Below the pieces are notes generated by a model. It saw only the letters and a list, made by a program, of their open reading frames with translations. It had not been told where the DNA came from and ran no database searches. From Streptomyces longhuiensis (GTDB lineage: Bacteria > Actinomycetota > Actinomycetes > Streptomycetales > Streptomycetaceae): 64,000 bases of DNA. The DNA lies in the NCBI RefSeq assembly GCF_020616555.1, contig NZ_CP085173.1:1302001-1366000 (forward strand). The letters run 5' to 3'. Position 1 is the stretch's first letter. Every line of letters begins with the position of its first letter. Below are positions 1-7,657 of the stretch, piece after piece. The translations under genes were made by a program, and so were the position numbers.

Positions 1-677
1 TCGCGGGTCAGAGGAGCGTCACCGGTCGCGGTGTCGGCGATGGCGAGGATGCTGAGCAGGGCGGAGTCCGGCGCGCGGCGTTTGCGTTCGATCAACTCGG
101 CCAGATAGGTGGTCAGTTCGGTGGCCGCCGAGGTCGCGCGCTCCGAGCTCTCCGGCATGACCAGCGCGTTGGACCAGGCATGGAAAGCAGTTCGGTCGGA
201 TGCGGGGATGCCCAGGAGGTCGCAGATCACGGTGACGGGCAGGGGCAGTGCGTAGGCGCTGACCAGGTCGACGGCCCCGTGGTGCGGGAGTTCGGCGAGC
301 AGGTCGGTGGTGATGGCCTCGATCCGCGGGCGCAGGGCGGCGATGCGCCCCGGGGTGAAGTGGCCTGCGGCCAGGCGGCGGAGGCGGGTGTGCTGGGGTG
401 GGTCGGTCTGGAGCATGTTGCGTCCGACGGCGTGTCCGCCGTCGCCGTGCCAGGAGGAGGAGTGCCGGATGTCGTTGCGCAGGCGCGGATCGGTCAACGC
501 GGCGCGTGCCGCGTCACGTGTGACGACCAGCCACGCCTCCCCGCTCTCCGGGACGAGGACGCGGTGCACGGGACCCTTGTCCCGTAGGGCCACGTATACG
601 GGGTAGGGGTTCGCGGCCATGTCGTGGCCTTCCGGAGCCAGGTCGTCGAGCGTGGGCGGCTGAGTGCGCTTCCCCAT
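1..677 (-). CDS. Cytochrome P450, N-terminal part (runs off the left edge)
   Basis: Heme monooxygenase; only the first 225 codons are in the window, so the C-terminal heme-Cys loop and the I-helix cannot be seen. The visible part has the usual actinobacterial P450 start (a short N-terminus with NPYPVYVALRDKGPVHRV) and the C-helix signature DPPQHTRLRRLAAGHFTPG, which contributes heme-propionate contacts in this superfamily. No membrane anchor precedes it, as expected for a soluble class I bacterial P450. The ATG at 677 lies 6 bases after the stop of the patatin-type gene, so the two are almost certainly co-transcribed. The substrate cannot be inferred, but the partner lipase suggests a lipid or ester. 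Redox partners are not adjacent. Confidence 0.93.
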   Translation of the reverse strand, partial: MGKRTQPPTLDDLAPEGHDMAANPYPVYVALRDKGPVHRVLVPESGEAWLVVTRDAARAALTDPRLRNDIRHSSSWHGDGGHAVGRNMLQTDPPQHTRLRRLAAGHFTPGRIAALRPRIEAITTDLLAELPHHGAVDLVSAYALPLPVTVICDLLGIPASDRTAFHAWSNALVMPESSERATSAATELTTYLAELIERKRRAPDSALLSILAIADTATGDAPLTR

Positions 678-682
678 CGCCG

Positions 683-1570
683 TCACCCCTTCCAGAGGCG
701 GGACACCGCGTCTGCGAGCGACGTGGCCTGGGCATGGCCCGCGCGTGCGGCACCGGGCCTGGGCGTATCGGCGGCCATGTTGCGCCCCATGGCGCGGAGG
801 GCGGCACGGTCCGGGGACACCAGCAGGACGTCGGTCCCCTCGGCCTCCAGTTCGGCCGCCTGTTGCCGGGCGCTCGGGTGCGGGCCGGGCGCTGAGGTCA
901 ACGGAGCAATGGCCAGGACGCGGCGGTAGCCACGCGCGAGATGGATGTTGGCGGTGGCGCGGGTGCCGCCGTCGATCCAGCGGCGCCCGGCCGCCGACGC
1001 CGGAGGCCAGACGATGGGGACGGCACAACTGGCCGTGACCGCCTCCACGAGGGTGACCTGTCCGGCGGCGTCGAACGCCTCCAGGGATCCGGTGTGCGCG
1101 TCGATCGCCGTGATCCGCAGATCGGTGTTCGTGGGCCAGGCTGTGGCGTCCCGCAGCAGGGTCGCGATGGTGCGACGGACGTCGGACTCTGCTGCCGTGC
1201 GAGCGGCGAGGGCGGCTCGTCCCAGCCGTTGCACGGACCGCTGCGAGTCAGGGGAGCCGAGTGCCGCCCAGAGATAACGCAGGGTCTGGGCGGCGGTGAC
1301 CGGCAGGTCGATGCGATCCGCTCGGGCCAACTGCCGCTCGTACAACTCTCGAGCGGATTCACCGCAGGCCAAACGGGCACCGAAGATCGCACCTGCCGAC
1401 GTGCCGATGACCACGTCGGCACTCAGGGGATCGATCCCCGCGTCGGCGAGACCGGCCAGTACTCCCGCCATCCAGGCCCCGCCGACGGGCCCGCCACCCC
1501 CCAACACCAGCGCCGTGCCGCCCCTGTCGCCCTTGTCGCCGATCTCGCCCTTGTCGCTCACGTCGCTCAT
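683..1570 (-). CDS. Patatin-like phospholipase/esterase
   Basis: A 295-residue predicted lipid acyl hydrolase. The patatin catalytic set is visible: the glycine-rich oxyanion loop LGGGGPVGGAW (residues 23-33), the nucleophile elbow GTSAGA with Ser58, and the IDGG motif carrying the dyad Asp. The first 17 residues are a low-complexity Asp/Lys/Gly stretch that probably lies outside the fold. The ATG at 1570 was chosen because GAGGGG precedes it at good spacing; reading further upstream would run through the operator region. It is the first gene of a two-gene operon with the P450 (5-base gap) and is divergent from a TetR regulator, so control by that regulator is likely. The substrate is unknown. 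Confidence 0.9.
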   Translation of the reverse strand: MSDVSDKGEIGDKGDRGGTALVLGGGGPVGGAWMAGVLAGLADAGIDPLSADVVIGTSAGAIFGARLACGESARELYERQLARADRIDLPVTAAQTLRYLWAALGSPDSQRSVQRLGRAALAARTAAESDVRRTIATLLRDATAWPTNTDLRITAIDAHTGSLEAFDAAGQVTLVEAVTASCAVPIVWPPASAAGRRWIDGGTRATANIHLARGYRRVLAIAPLTSAPGPHPSARQQAAELEAEGTDVLLVSPDRAALRAMGRNMAADTPRPGAARAGHAQATSLADAVSRLWKG

Positions 1571-1595
1571 GTCGCAACCCCTCGAAACCGTAAAC

Positions 1596-1609
1596 GGGGA
1601 GCACTCCCC
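1596..1609. promoter_or_regulatory. Palindromic operator candidate, copy 1
   Basis: GGGGAGCACTCCCC, a 6-2-6 inverted repeat lying 26 bases upstream of the patatin start. The same motif recurs at 1640-1653. The pair sits in the divergent promoter region of the lipase-P450 operon and the TetR gene, so it is the likely TetR binding site. Confidence 0.6.
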
Positions 1610-1639
1610 ACTTCTTGCGTCGACGTTAGCATCAGTACT

Positions 1640-1653
1640 GGGGAGCATTCCCC
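1640..1653. promoter_or_regulatory. Palindromic operator candidate, copy 2
   Basis: GGGGAGCATTCCCC, differing from copy 1 by one base. Centre-to-centre spacing is 44 bp, about four helical turns, so two repressor dimers could bind the same face. It lies 23 bases upstream of the preferred TetR start, where it would also block the regulator's own promoter. Confidence 0.6.
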
Positions 1654-1675
1654 GGTACCGTGAAGGGCGATGAAG

Positions 1676-2407
1676 ATGGCAGACAGCACGGACCGCCCGG
1701 GCGGAACCACGGACACCGGCAGCGGCAGCGGCAGCGGCAGAACTGGCCGTGGCAAGGACGGTTCGGGCGCCGGCGCACCCGTCCGTCGCCGAGACGCGCG
1801 GCGCAACAGGGACCTGCTGATCGAAGCCGCCCACGAGGTGTTCACCGAACTGGGCCTCAACGCGCCGCTGGACGTGATCGCCCGGCGCGCCGGCGTGGGA
1901 AACGCGACCCTGTACCGGCACTTCCCCCACCGCGCCGCACTCGTCGACGCGGTCTTCCGCGACCAGCTGACCGGCACGATGGAGGCCGGCGACCGCGCCC
2001 GGGCCGTCGACGACGCCTGGACCGGGCTGACCGGCTACCTCCAGGCCGTCTTCACCGTCCTGGCCACCGACCGCGGGACGAACGACCTCATGACCACCCA
2101 CCTCGAGGGCGTCGAGTCACTGGAGGCCGTACACGCCCACAACCACCGCACCATGGAACTCCTCCTCGAACGCGGTCGCCACCAGGGCATCATCCGCCCC
2201 GACGTCACCACCGAGGACGTGCTCTTCGCCCTGGCCGCGCTCGGCCGCGCGGTCCCCGCGCTCGCCACGGCGACCAACCCCGACGCCTGGCGCCGCCCCC
2301 TCGCGCTCCTCTGCGACAGCCTCCGCGCCGCACCGACGCCGCCGCTCCCCTCCCCCGCACTCACGCCCGGGCAACTCAACGACACACTGCACCACTTCAA
2401 CCGCTGA
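1676..2407 (+). CDS. TetR/AcrR family transcriptional regulator
   Basis: DNA-binding repressor of 243 residues. After a Gly/Ser-rich N-terminal tail of about 35 residues comes the TetR helix-turn-helix (RRNRDLLIEAAHEVFTELG through VIARRAGVGNATLYRHFPHR), followed by an all-helical ligand-binding domain. The ATG at 1676 is favoured over the ATG at 1670 because AAGGG at 1663-1667 is 8 bases from it. The gene is transcribed away from the lipase-P450 operon, and two matching palindromes lie in between, the usual layout for a repressor controlling itself and its divergent neighbour. The ligand is unknown; a lipid or P450 substrate would fit the context. Confidence 0.9.
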   Translation: MADSTDRPGGTTDTGSGSGSGRTGRGKDGSGAGAPVRRRDARRNRDLLIEAAHEVFTELGLNAPLDVIARRAGVGNATLYRHFPHRAALVDAVFRDQLTGTMEAGDRARAVDDAWTGLTGYLQAVFTVLATDRGTNDLMTTHLEGVESLEAVHAHNHRTMELLLERGRHQGIIRPDVTTEDVLFALAALGRAVPALATATNPDAWRRPLALLCDSLRAAPTPPLPSPALTPGQLNDTLHHFNR

Positions 2408-2679
2408 CAGCCGGAGGCGTCCGCCCGGCCGTCCGCGAAAGCGCTCCGCGTCCGCCGTCAGAAGCACCCCAGAAGCCCCGAAGGTGACCGCGCGTCCGAC
2501 GACTGCGAAAGTCATCAACTCCGCGATGGGCACGCCGCGCCCATGCCGGCTGCGACGCGACGACGGTTCGAGCACCGTTTCCGTCCGATCGCATGAACTG
2601 GTGTGCGTACTGCGTTTGTTGGGACGTAGGTTATGCGGTGGAAACAGTTCACGCCTCGGTTGGAAGACGGACGGTAACC

Positions 2680-3495
2680 ATGACGGACCACGCGACGACG
2701 CCCGGAGCTGCGGCTCACCAGAAGATCGACACGTCGGTTCCGCACTCGGCCCGGATCTGGAACTACTGGCTGGGCGGCAAGGACAACTACCCCGTCGACG
2801 AGGAGGCGGGGGACGCGTACAGCGCACTGTTCCCCGGCATCTCCACCATCGCCCGCAGCAGCCGCGCCTTCCTCCGCCGCAACATCTCGTACCTGGTCTC
2901 CCAGGCGGGCATCCGCCAGTTCCTCGACGTCGGCACCGGCCTGCCGACCGGGGACAACACCCACGAGGTCGCCCAGCGGATCGCCCCCGAGACCAAGATC
3001 GTGTACGTCGACCACGACCCGATGGTCCTCGCGCACGCCCGCGCGCTGCTCACCTCGACCCCCGAGGGTGCGACCGCCTACGTCGACGCGAACCTGGCCG
3101 ACCCCGACCGCATCCTCGCGGCGGCGGCCGAGACGCTGGACCTCACGCGCCCCACGGCCCTGATCCTCAGCAACATCCTGGGCCACATGGGCGACTACGA
3201 GCAGGCGCGGACCATCGTCAAGCGGCTGATGGACGGACTGCCGTCGGGCAGCTACCTCTCCATCAACGACGGGTCGCGCGGCATCGACGCCGGTTTCGAG
3301 CAGGCCCAGGACGGCTACAACAGCTCGGGCGCCGTCCCCTACTTCCTGCGCCCGGTCGACGAGATCACGGCGTTCTTCGACGGCCTCGAACTCCTGGAAC
3401 CCGGCGTGGTCTCGGTGCCGTTCTGGCGCCCGGAATCCGACTCCCCGGCCCCGCAGCTCATCGCCGAGCACGGCGGCCTGGCCCGCAAGCCGTGA
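2680..3495 (+). CDS. SAM-dependent methyltransferase, DUF574/S-adenosyl methyltransferase family
   Basis: A 271-residue predicted methyltransferase. It shows the features of the actinobacteria-enriched DUF574 family: an N-terminal HSARIWNYWLGGKDNYPVDE segment, the SAM-binding FLDVGTGLPTGDNTHEVAQ loop, VYVDHDPMVLAHARALL, and a C-terminal half with LSNILGHMGDYEQA. Streptomyces genomes carry many paralogues of this family and few have known substrates. The ATG at 2680 follows GGAAGACGG; an upstream in-frame ATG at 2593 would add 29 residues that do not belong to the family. A strong hairpin follows the stop directly, so it is probably a single-gene transcript. Confidence 0.88.
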   Translation: MTDHATTPGAAAHQKIDTSVPHSARIWNYWLGGKDNYPVDEEAGDAYSALFPGISTIARSSRAFLRRNISYLVSQAGIRQFLDVGTGLPTGDNTHEVAQRIAPETKIVYVDHDPMVLAHARALLTSTPEGATAYVDANLADPDRILAAAAETLDLTRPTALILSNILGHMGDYEQARTIVKRLMDGLPSGSYLSINDGSRGIDAGFEQAQDGYNSSGAVPYFLRPVDEITAFFDGLELLEPGVVSVPFWRPESDSPAPQLIAEHGGLARKP

Positions 3496-3498
3496 CCT

Positions 3499-3527
3499 GT
3501 AACTCCCTTTCCACGAAAGAGAGTTAC
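3499..3527 (+). terminator. Rho-independent-type hairpin after the DUF574 methyltransferase
   Basis: GTAACTC (3499-3505) pairs with GAGTTAC (3521-3527), and CTTTC (3507-3511) with GAAAG (3515-3519), around a CAC loop. This gives a 12-bp stem with one C-A mismatch, starting 4 bases after the stop codon. There is no T-run, which is normal for Streptomyces terminators. Confidence 0.7.
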
Positions 3528-3582
3528 TGACCAAGCCCTCGCGGAAGCCGAGGTCGGCGGCCGTCGCCGGGGCCGGATAGTT

Positions 3583-3843
3583 CTACACGTCCGGATCGTC
3601 GCCCCGCCACCACGGGCCGACGCCGAGTCTGCGCCGGCCGGAGTCCGTCAGCTCCGCATCGTCGGCGGAGGACGGCTCGGGGTCGAAAGGCTGCGGGGCG
3701 GCACCCGCTCGCTCCGCGGCCGTGCGGCCTCGTACGGCGCGCGCGGGCTCAGTGGCCTCGTCGGGGCTCGGTCCGGTGCCCAAGGGGCGGCGGGAATGGC
3801 TCACCGGCAAAGTCTCGCAGGTCACCGCGGCAGGTTGCACCAC
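3583..3843 (-). CDS. Hypothetical 86-residue protein
   Basis: An acidic, Pro/Ala/Asp-rich small protein with no recognisable domain, ending in GPWWRGDDPDV. Codon use is typical of the chromosome (most third positions are G or C), which supports real coding. The start is GTG at 3843 with a weak GAGG about 10 bases upstream. It stands alone, with the DUF574 terminator on one side and about 420 bases without a convincing gene on the other. No signal peptide or membrane segment is seen. It could be spurious. Confidence 0.42.
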   Translation of the reverse strand: MVQPAAVTCETLPVSHSRRPLGTGPSPDEATEPARAVRGRTAAERAGAAPQPFDPEPSSADDAELTDSGRRRLGVGPWWRGDDPDV

Positions 3844-4264
3844 GCACGGCGCCTCGTCACAACGCCCTCACGACGCCGCTGCCGCGACAGCGCAGACGGT
3901 CTCTCCGGCGGCGGGACCCTGGGCAGCAGTTCCCACAGTGGTCGCGATCCGGCCACCCATGTCGCCATGGTGCGGCGGTCGACCAGGTACACCCCGCGCT
4001 GCCGACTGGCTGCGCTCCCCCGCAGCTGTCACGGCACATCAGATCCCGTACCGCGTACGCGAAATCACGATGGCGCGGGAAGTCCAGCCGAGGCACCGCC
4101 CCCGCGGCGACCCTGACTGCGTACGCGCGCGACAGGCCGCCCTCGCACCCACCGCCGCCACCCGGTGAGACGAGAGCCCCGCAATGTGACATGGAGTCAT
4201 CCGGCCCCCGCCGAATGGCGTAAGCGCGATGGCAGGGGGAGAGCGGCGATCCTAAGTTTCCGTC
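3844..4264. other. Non-coding or unassigned stretch upstream of the carboxypeptidase
   Basis: About 420 bases with overlapping open frames on both strands. None has family resemblance, a plausible ribosome site or clean codon bias; the minus frame at 3857-4192 is Cys/Arg-rich as expected of a shadow. The promoter of the carboxypeptidase gene should lie near 4190-4260 but no clear -35/-10 pair is visible. Confidence 0.5.
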
Positions 4265-5416
4265 ATGGCACGATTCGTAGGCTTTTACCCCTGTATTACC
4301 AAGTCAGTTGTCGCCTCCCTCGCCGGTGCGGCGATCGCGGTCGGCCCGGTCGGCGGCGTCGCGGCCGCGGTGCCCCGCTCCGACGGGGTGAGCGGTCAGG
4401 TCCAGAACGCGCCGGGGACGCCGGACGCACCGGAGGTGTCCGCTCTGTCCTGGACGGTCACCGACGTCGGCAGCGGCAATCTGCTGGCCGCCAAGGAGCC
4501 GCACCTCCGCCTGGCCCCGGCCAGCACCCTCAAGACGTTGTTCGCGTTGGCTCTGCTGCCGCAGTTGCCCGCCACCACAGAGCACACGGCCGTCACCGCC
4601 GACATCGACGACGTCGCTCCCGGCAGCAGTCTCGTCGGCGTGCACGAGGGAACCAGCTACACCGTCGGCGACCTGTGGCGCGGTGTCTTCCTCAGCTCCG
4701 GCAACGACGCGGTGCACACGCTCGCCCGACTGAACGGCGGACCGGATCTCGCGCTCGCGCGGATGCAGGCCACCGCGGACCGGCTCGGCGCGCACGACAC
4801 CGCGGTGCGCTCCCTCGACGGGTTCGACACCCCAGGCCAGTACTCATCCGCGTACGACCTGTCGCTGTTCGCGAGGGCAGGGTTGCGGAACGCGGACTTC
4901 CGTCGCTACTGCGGGACGAAGTCGGCCCAGTTCCCGGCCGCGGGCGGCCCCAACTCCTTCGGCATCCAGAACACCAACCGCCTCCTGGTCGGATCCCACG
5001 GCGTGGAGCCCTATCCGGGCCTGATCGGTGTGAAGAACGGATACACGTCCGAGGCCGGAAACACGCTCGTCGCCGCCGCGACCCGGCACAACCGCACGAT
5101 CCTGATCACCATCATGAATCCGCAGGACACCTCGGCCAACGCCGTCTACGAAGAGAGCCGCGAACTCCTGGACTGGGGCTTCGACGCCGCTCCACAGGCT
5201 TTGACGGCAGGGCAGCTGCGAGGGTCGGCCTCGCCCTCCGCGACAGGTCGCCCCGACTCGGCCCACCACGGTGCTGTCGCCGCGGCTTCCACGTCCGGGA
5301 AAGCGTCGTCCGGCCTCTCCCGCCACCTGGAAGCGGCCGTCGCCCTGCTCAGCCTCGCCTCTGTGCCCTTCCTCATCAGGGCTGTCCGGCGCAGGCGCAA
5401 CCGCTCCACCAGGTGA
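4265..5416 (+). CDS. Serine-type D-Ala-D-Ala carboxypeptidase (PBP5/DacC-like)
   Basis: Low-molecular-weight penicillin-binding protein that trims the terminal D-Ala from peptidoglycan stem peptides outside the membrane. Of 383 residues, the N-terminus is an export signal (VVASLAGAAIAVGPVGGVAAA). All three catalytic motifs are present: SxxK as ASTLK in APASTLKTLF, SxN as SGN in LSSGNDAV, and the KTG triad as KNG in GVKNGYTSEAGN, an uncommon Thr-to-Asn variant. A C-terminal hydrophobic helix followed by RRRRNRSTR suggests a membrane anchor. The first 16 codons use unusually many A/T third positions and the only AG-rich stretch lies about 25 bases upstream, so the exact start is uncertain. Confidence 0.9.
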   Translation: MARFVGFYPCITKSVVASLAGAAIAVGPVGGVAAAVPRSDGVSGQVQNAPGTPDAPEVSALSWTVTDVGSGNLLAAKEPHLRLAPASTLKTLFALALLPQLPATTEHTAVTADIDDVAPGSSLVGVHEGTSYTVGDLWRGVFLSSGNDAVHTLARLNGGPDLALARMQATADRLGAHDTAVRSLDGFDTPGQYSSAYDLSLFARAGLRNADFRRYCGTKSAQFPAAGGPNSFGIQNTNRLLVGSHGVEPYPGLIGVKNGYTSEAGNTLVAAATRHNRTILITIMNPQDTSANAVYEESRELLDWGFDAAPQALTAGQLRGSASPSATGRPDSAHHGAVAAASTSGKASSGLSRHLEAAVALLSLASVPFLIRAVRRRRNRSTR

Positions 5417-5518
5417 CGAGCCGCGCGCACCCGGGGCCCGGGGCCTGACAGGCGACCCACCGCGATTCCGCGCAGAATGAGGAGGTGAGGCCACGCCCGG
5501 CGCAGCCGTGAACCGGCG

Positions 5519-5539
5519 CGCCCTCGGTTGCCGAGGGCG
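5519..5539 (+). promoter_or_regulatory. Perfect 9-bp hairpin just upstream of the PAS-GAF-PP2C gene
   Basis: CGCCCTCGG and CCGAGGGCG are exact inverted repeats around a TTG loop, ending 8 bases before the AGGAGG ribosome site. It could be a terminator for the carboxypeptidase transcript or a structured 5' leader controlling access to the ribosome site. Confidence 0.5.
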
Positions 5540-5557
5540 TACGGGCCAGGAGGATTC

Positions 5558-7639
5558 ATGGATCGCCCCTTCGAACCGAGCGGCGTGCCCGATACACAGA
5601 GTGATCCCGAGGCCGCCGCCCACGTCGCCCTTGCGGTCAACGGCATGGGCACCTTCTCGTGGGACGTGGACGCGGGACTGATCCAGTACGACGACGGGGG
5701 CCTGGCCGTCATGGGGTTCCGGCCCGGCGAGTTCGACGGGCGCCTGGCCAGTCTGGGCGAGCGGATAGTGCCCAGCGAGGTGCCGGCCATCGAGGAGCTG
5801 GTGGACAGGGCGCTGCGGGAGCGCTCCGGATTCAGCCTCTACTTCCGGGTGCGGCGCCCCGACGGGCGACTGCAGTGGACTCACACGCAAGGTCACATCG
5901 TCCGGGACGAGCACAGCCGTCCGGTGCGGGTCATCGGGATCATCCGTGACGCGAGCCAGGAACTGCGGGCGGTGGACCAGACCGAGCTGCTGCGGCAGGC
6001 CCGGGAGGAGCGCCACCGTCCGTCCGACGTCGTCGTCCACGTCAGCGACGCCCTCGTGCCGACCGTGACCGTGGAGGACGTCGCGGAGGCCCTCACCGAC
6101 TCGCGGCTGATGGAGCGGATCGGCGCCTCCAGCGTCCTCCTGGGCCTGATCGACAACGGCCGCATGGAACTGGTGGGCTCCAACGGCGTCCACGAGGGCC
6201 TCATCCAGGACTTTCACCTGGCACGTCTGAGTGAGCCGCTGCCACTGACGGAGGCGGCTCGCACCCGTGAGGCCGTGTTCGTGACGAACAGGCTGGATTT
6301 CATCGCCCGCTTTCCGGCGCTGACGCCGTACATGTCGCAGTTCCCGGACGCCGCGGCAGCGGTGTACCTGCCGCTGATCGCGCAGGACACCCCGATCGGC
6401 GCCGTCGGGCTCACGTACGAGGGGCGGGCCAGCTTCCCGCCGGACGAGCGGACCGTACTGACGGCGCTCGGCAAGGTCATCGCCCAGTCGCTCCAGCGGG
6501 CGCTGCTCTACGACCAGGAGCACGAGCTCGCCGCGGGGCTGCAGACGGCGATGCTGCCCGGGATCCTGCCGCACGTGCCCGGCGTGCACCTCGCGACCCG
6601 TTACCGGCCCACGCGGGCCCGGGGTGGCATCGGTGGCGACTGGTACGACGCGCTGACGCTGCCCGACGGCCGGATCGCCGTCGTCGTCGGCGACGTGCAG
6701 GGTCACGATGTGACGGCCGCCGCCGTGATGGGGCAGCTGCGCATCGCTCTGCGCGCGTACGCCGCCGAGGGGCATCCGCCCTCCACGGCCATGGCGCGCG
6801 CGTCCGCCTTCCTCGCCGAACTCGACACCGACCGGTTCGCCACCTGTCTCATGGCCCTCGTCGATCCGCTCACGGGGATGACCTCGGTGGTGCGCGCGGG
6901 CCATCCGGAGCCCGTGCTGCGCGGCCCGGACGGAAGCTGTGCCTGGCTCGACACCCCCGGTGGCCTCCCCCTCGGTCTCAACACGCCGGGTGGCCAGCCC
7001 GCGTACCCGGTCTTCGAGACCGTCGTCGAACCCGGCTCGACCCTGGTGCTGTGCACGGACGGGCTCATCGAGTCGCGCGCCGAGGACCTCGACCAGGGGC
7101 GAGAGCGGCTCCTCGACGCGCTGAGGGCCGGGCCTGGGCAGCCCGACGCTCTCGCCGACCATCTGCTGGACACCATGGCCACCTACACCGGTGAGGAGGA
7201 CGACGTGGCTCTCCTGGTGCTGCAGCGTTCCCGGGGGAAGGCGTCTCCGGCACCGCGTATGGAGGCGGTCATCTCCCCCAGCGATCCCGACGCCCTGCGC
7301 AACGCGCGGATCGCGTTGCGCGAGGCGCTGCACAGCTGGTCGTTGGAGGCTCTCAGCGACACGGCGGAACTCCTCGCCTGCGAACTCGCCACCAACGCCC
7401 TGGTGCACACCGACGGCAGCGCCACACTGACGGCCAGACCGGTACGGCACAGCGGCCGGGGCCTGCGTCTGGCCGTCAGCGACACGTCGACGGCGTCGCC
7501 CCGGCGCCGGGCCGCCCCGGAAAGGGCCACCTCCGGCCGCGGCATGATGCTCATCGAGGAGCTCGCCACCGCCTGGGGCATCGAACCCCGCGGCAACGGA
7601 AAGACGGTGTGGTGCGAGCTGTCCCTCGACCTGGTCTAG
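5558..7639 (+). CDS. PAS-GAF-PP2C (SpoIIE/RsbU-type) phosphatase with HATPase_c domain
   Basis: A 693-residue multidomain signalling protein. In order: a PAS domain (about 20-130, ending in the PAC-like RPVRVIGIIRDASQEL), a GAF domain (about 150-310), a PP2C/SpoIIE phosphatase domain (about 325-545, with GGDWYDALTLPDGR, VGDVQGHDVTAAAVMGQLR and CTDGLIE) and a C-terminal histidine-kinase-like ATPase domain of anti-sigma-factor type (CELATNALVHT, SGRGMMLIEELA). Streptomyces uses such proteins to dephosphorylate anti-anti-sigma factors and to phosphorylate or sequester partners in stress and development. The ATG at 5558 has a perfect AGGAGG. No signal peptide or membrane helix is present, so it is cytosolic. 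No anti-anti-sigma gene is adjacent. Confidence 0.93.
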   Translation: MDRPFEPSGVPDTQSDPEAAAHVALAVNGMGTFSWDVDAGLIQYDDGGLAVMGFRPGEFDGRLASLGERIVPSEVPAIEELVDRALRERSGFSLYFRVRRPDGRLQWTHTQGHIVRDEHSRPVRVIGIIRDASQELRAVDQTELLRQAREERHRPSDVVVHVSDALVPTVTVEDVAEALTDSRLMERIGASSVLLGLIDNGRMELVGSNGVHEGLIQDFHLARLSEPLPLTEAARTREAVFVTNRLDFIARFPALTPYMSQFPDAAAAVYLPLIAQDTPIGAVGLTYEGRASFPPDERTVLTALGKVIAQSLQRALLYDQEHELAAGLQTAMLPGILPHVPGVHLATRYRPTRARGGIGGDWYDALTLPDGRIAVVVGDVQGHDVTAAAVMGQLRIALRAYAAEGHPPSTAMARASAFLAELDTDRFATCLMALVDPLTGMTSVVRAGHPEPVLRGPDGSCAWLDTPGGLPLGLNTPGGQPAYPVFETVVEPGSTLVLCTDGLIESRAEDLDQGRERLLDALRAGPGQPDALADHLLDTMATYTGEEDDVALLVLQRSRGKASPAPRMEAVISPSDPDALRNARIALREALHSWSLEALSDTAELLACELATNALVHTDGSATLTARPVRHSGRGLRLAVSDTSTASPRRRAAPERATSGRGMMLIEELATAWGIEPRGNGKTVWCELSLDLV

Positions 7640-7657
7640 CCACGGACGTGACGAGCC

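Noticed and set aside
683..2101. Longer 472-codon version of the patatin gene
   Set aside because: The extra upstream codons run through the TetR gene and both operators; the ATG at 1570 has its own ribosome site.
3857..4192. Minus-strand 111-codon open frame
   Set aside because: Cys/Arg-rich composition, no ribosome site and no family resemblance; typical of a shadow frame in GC-rich DNA.
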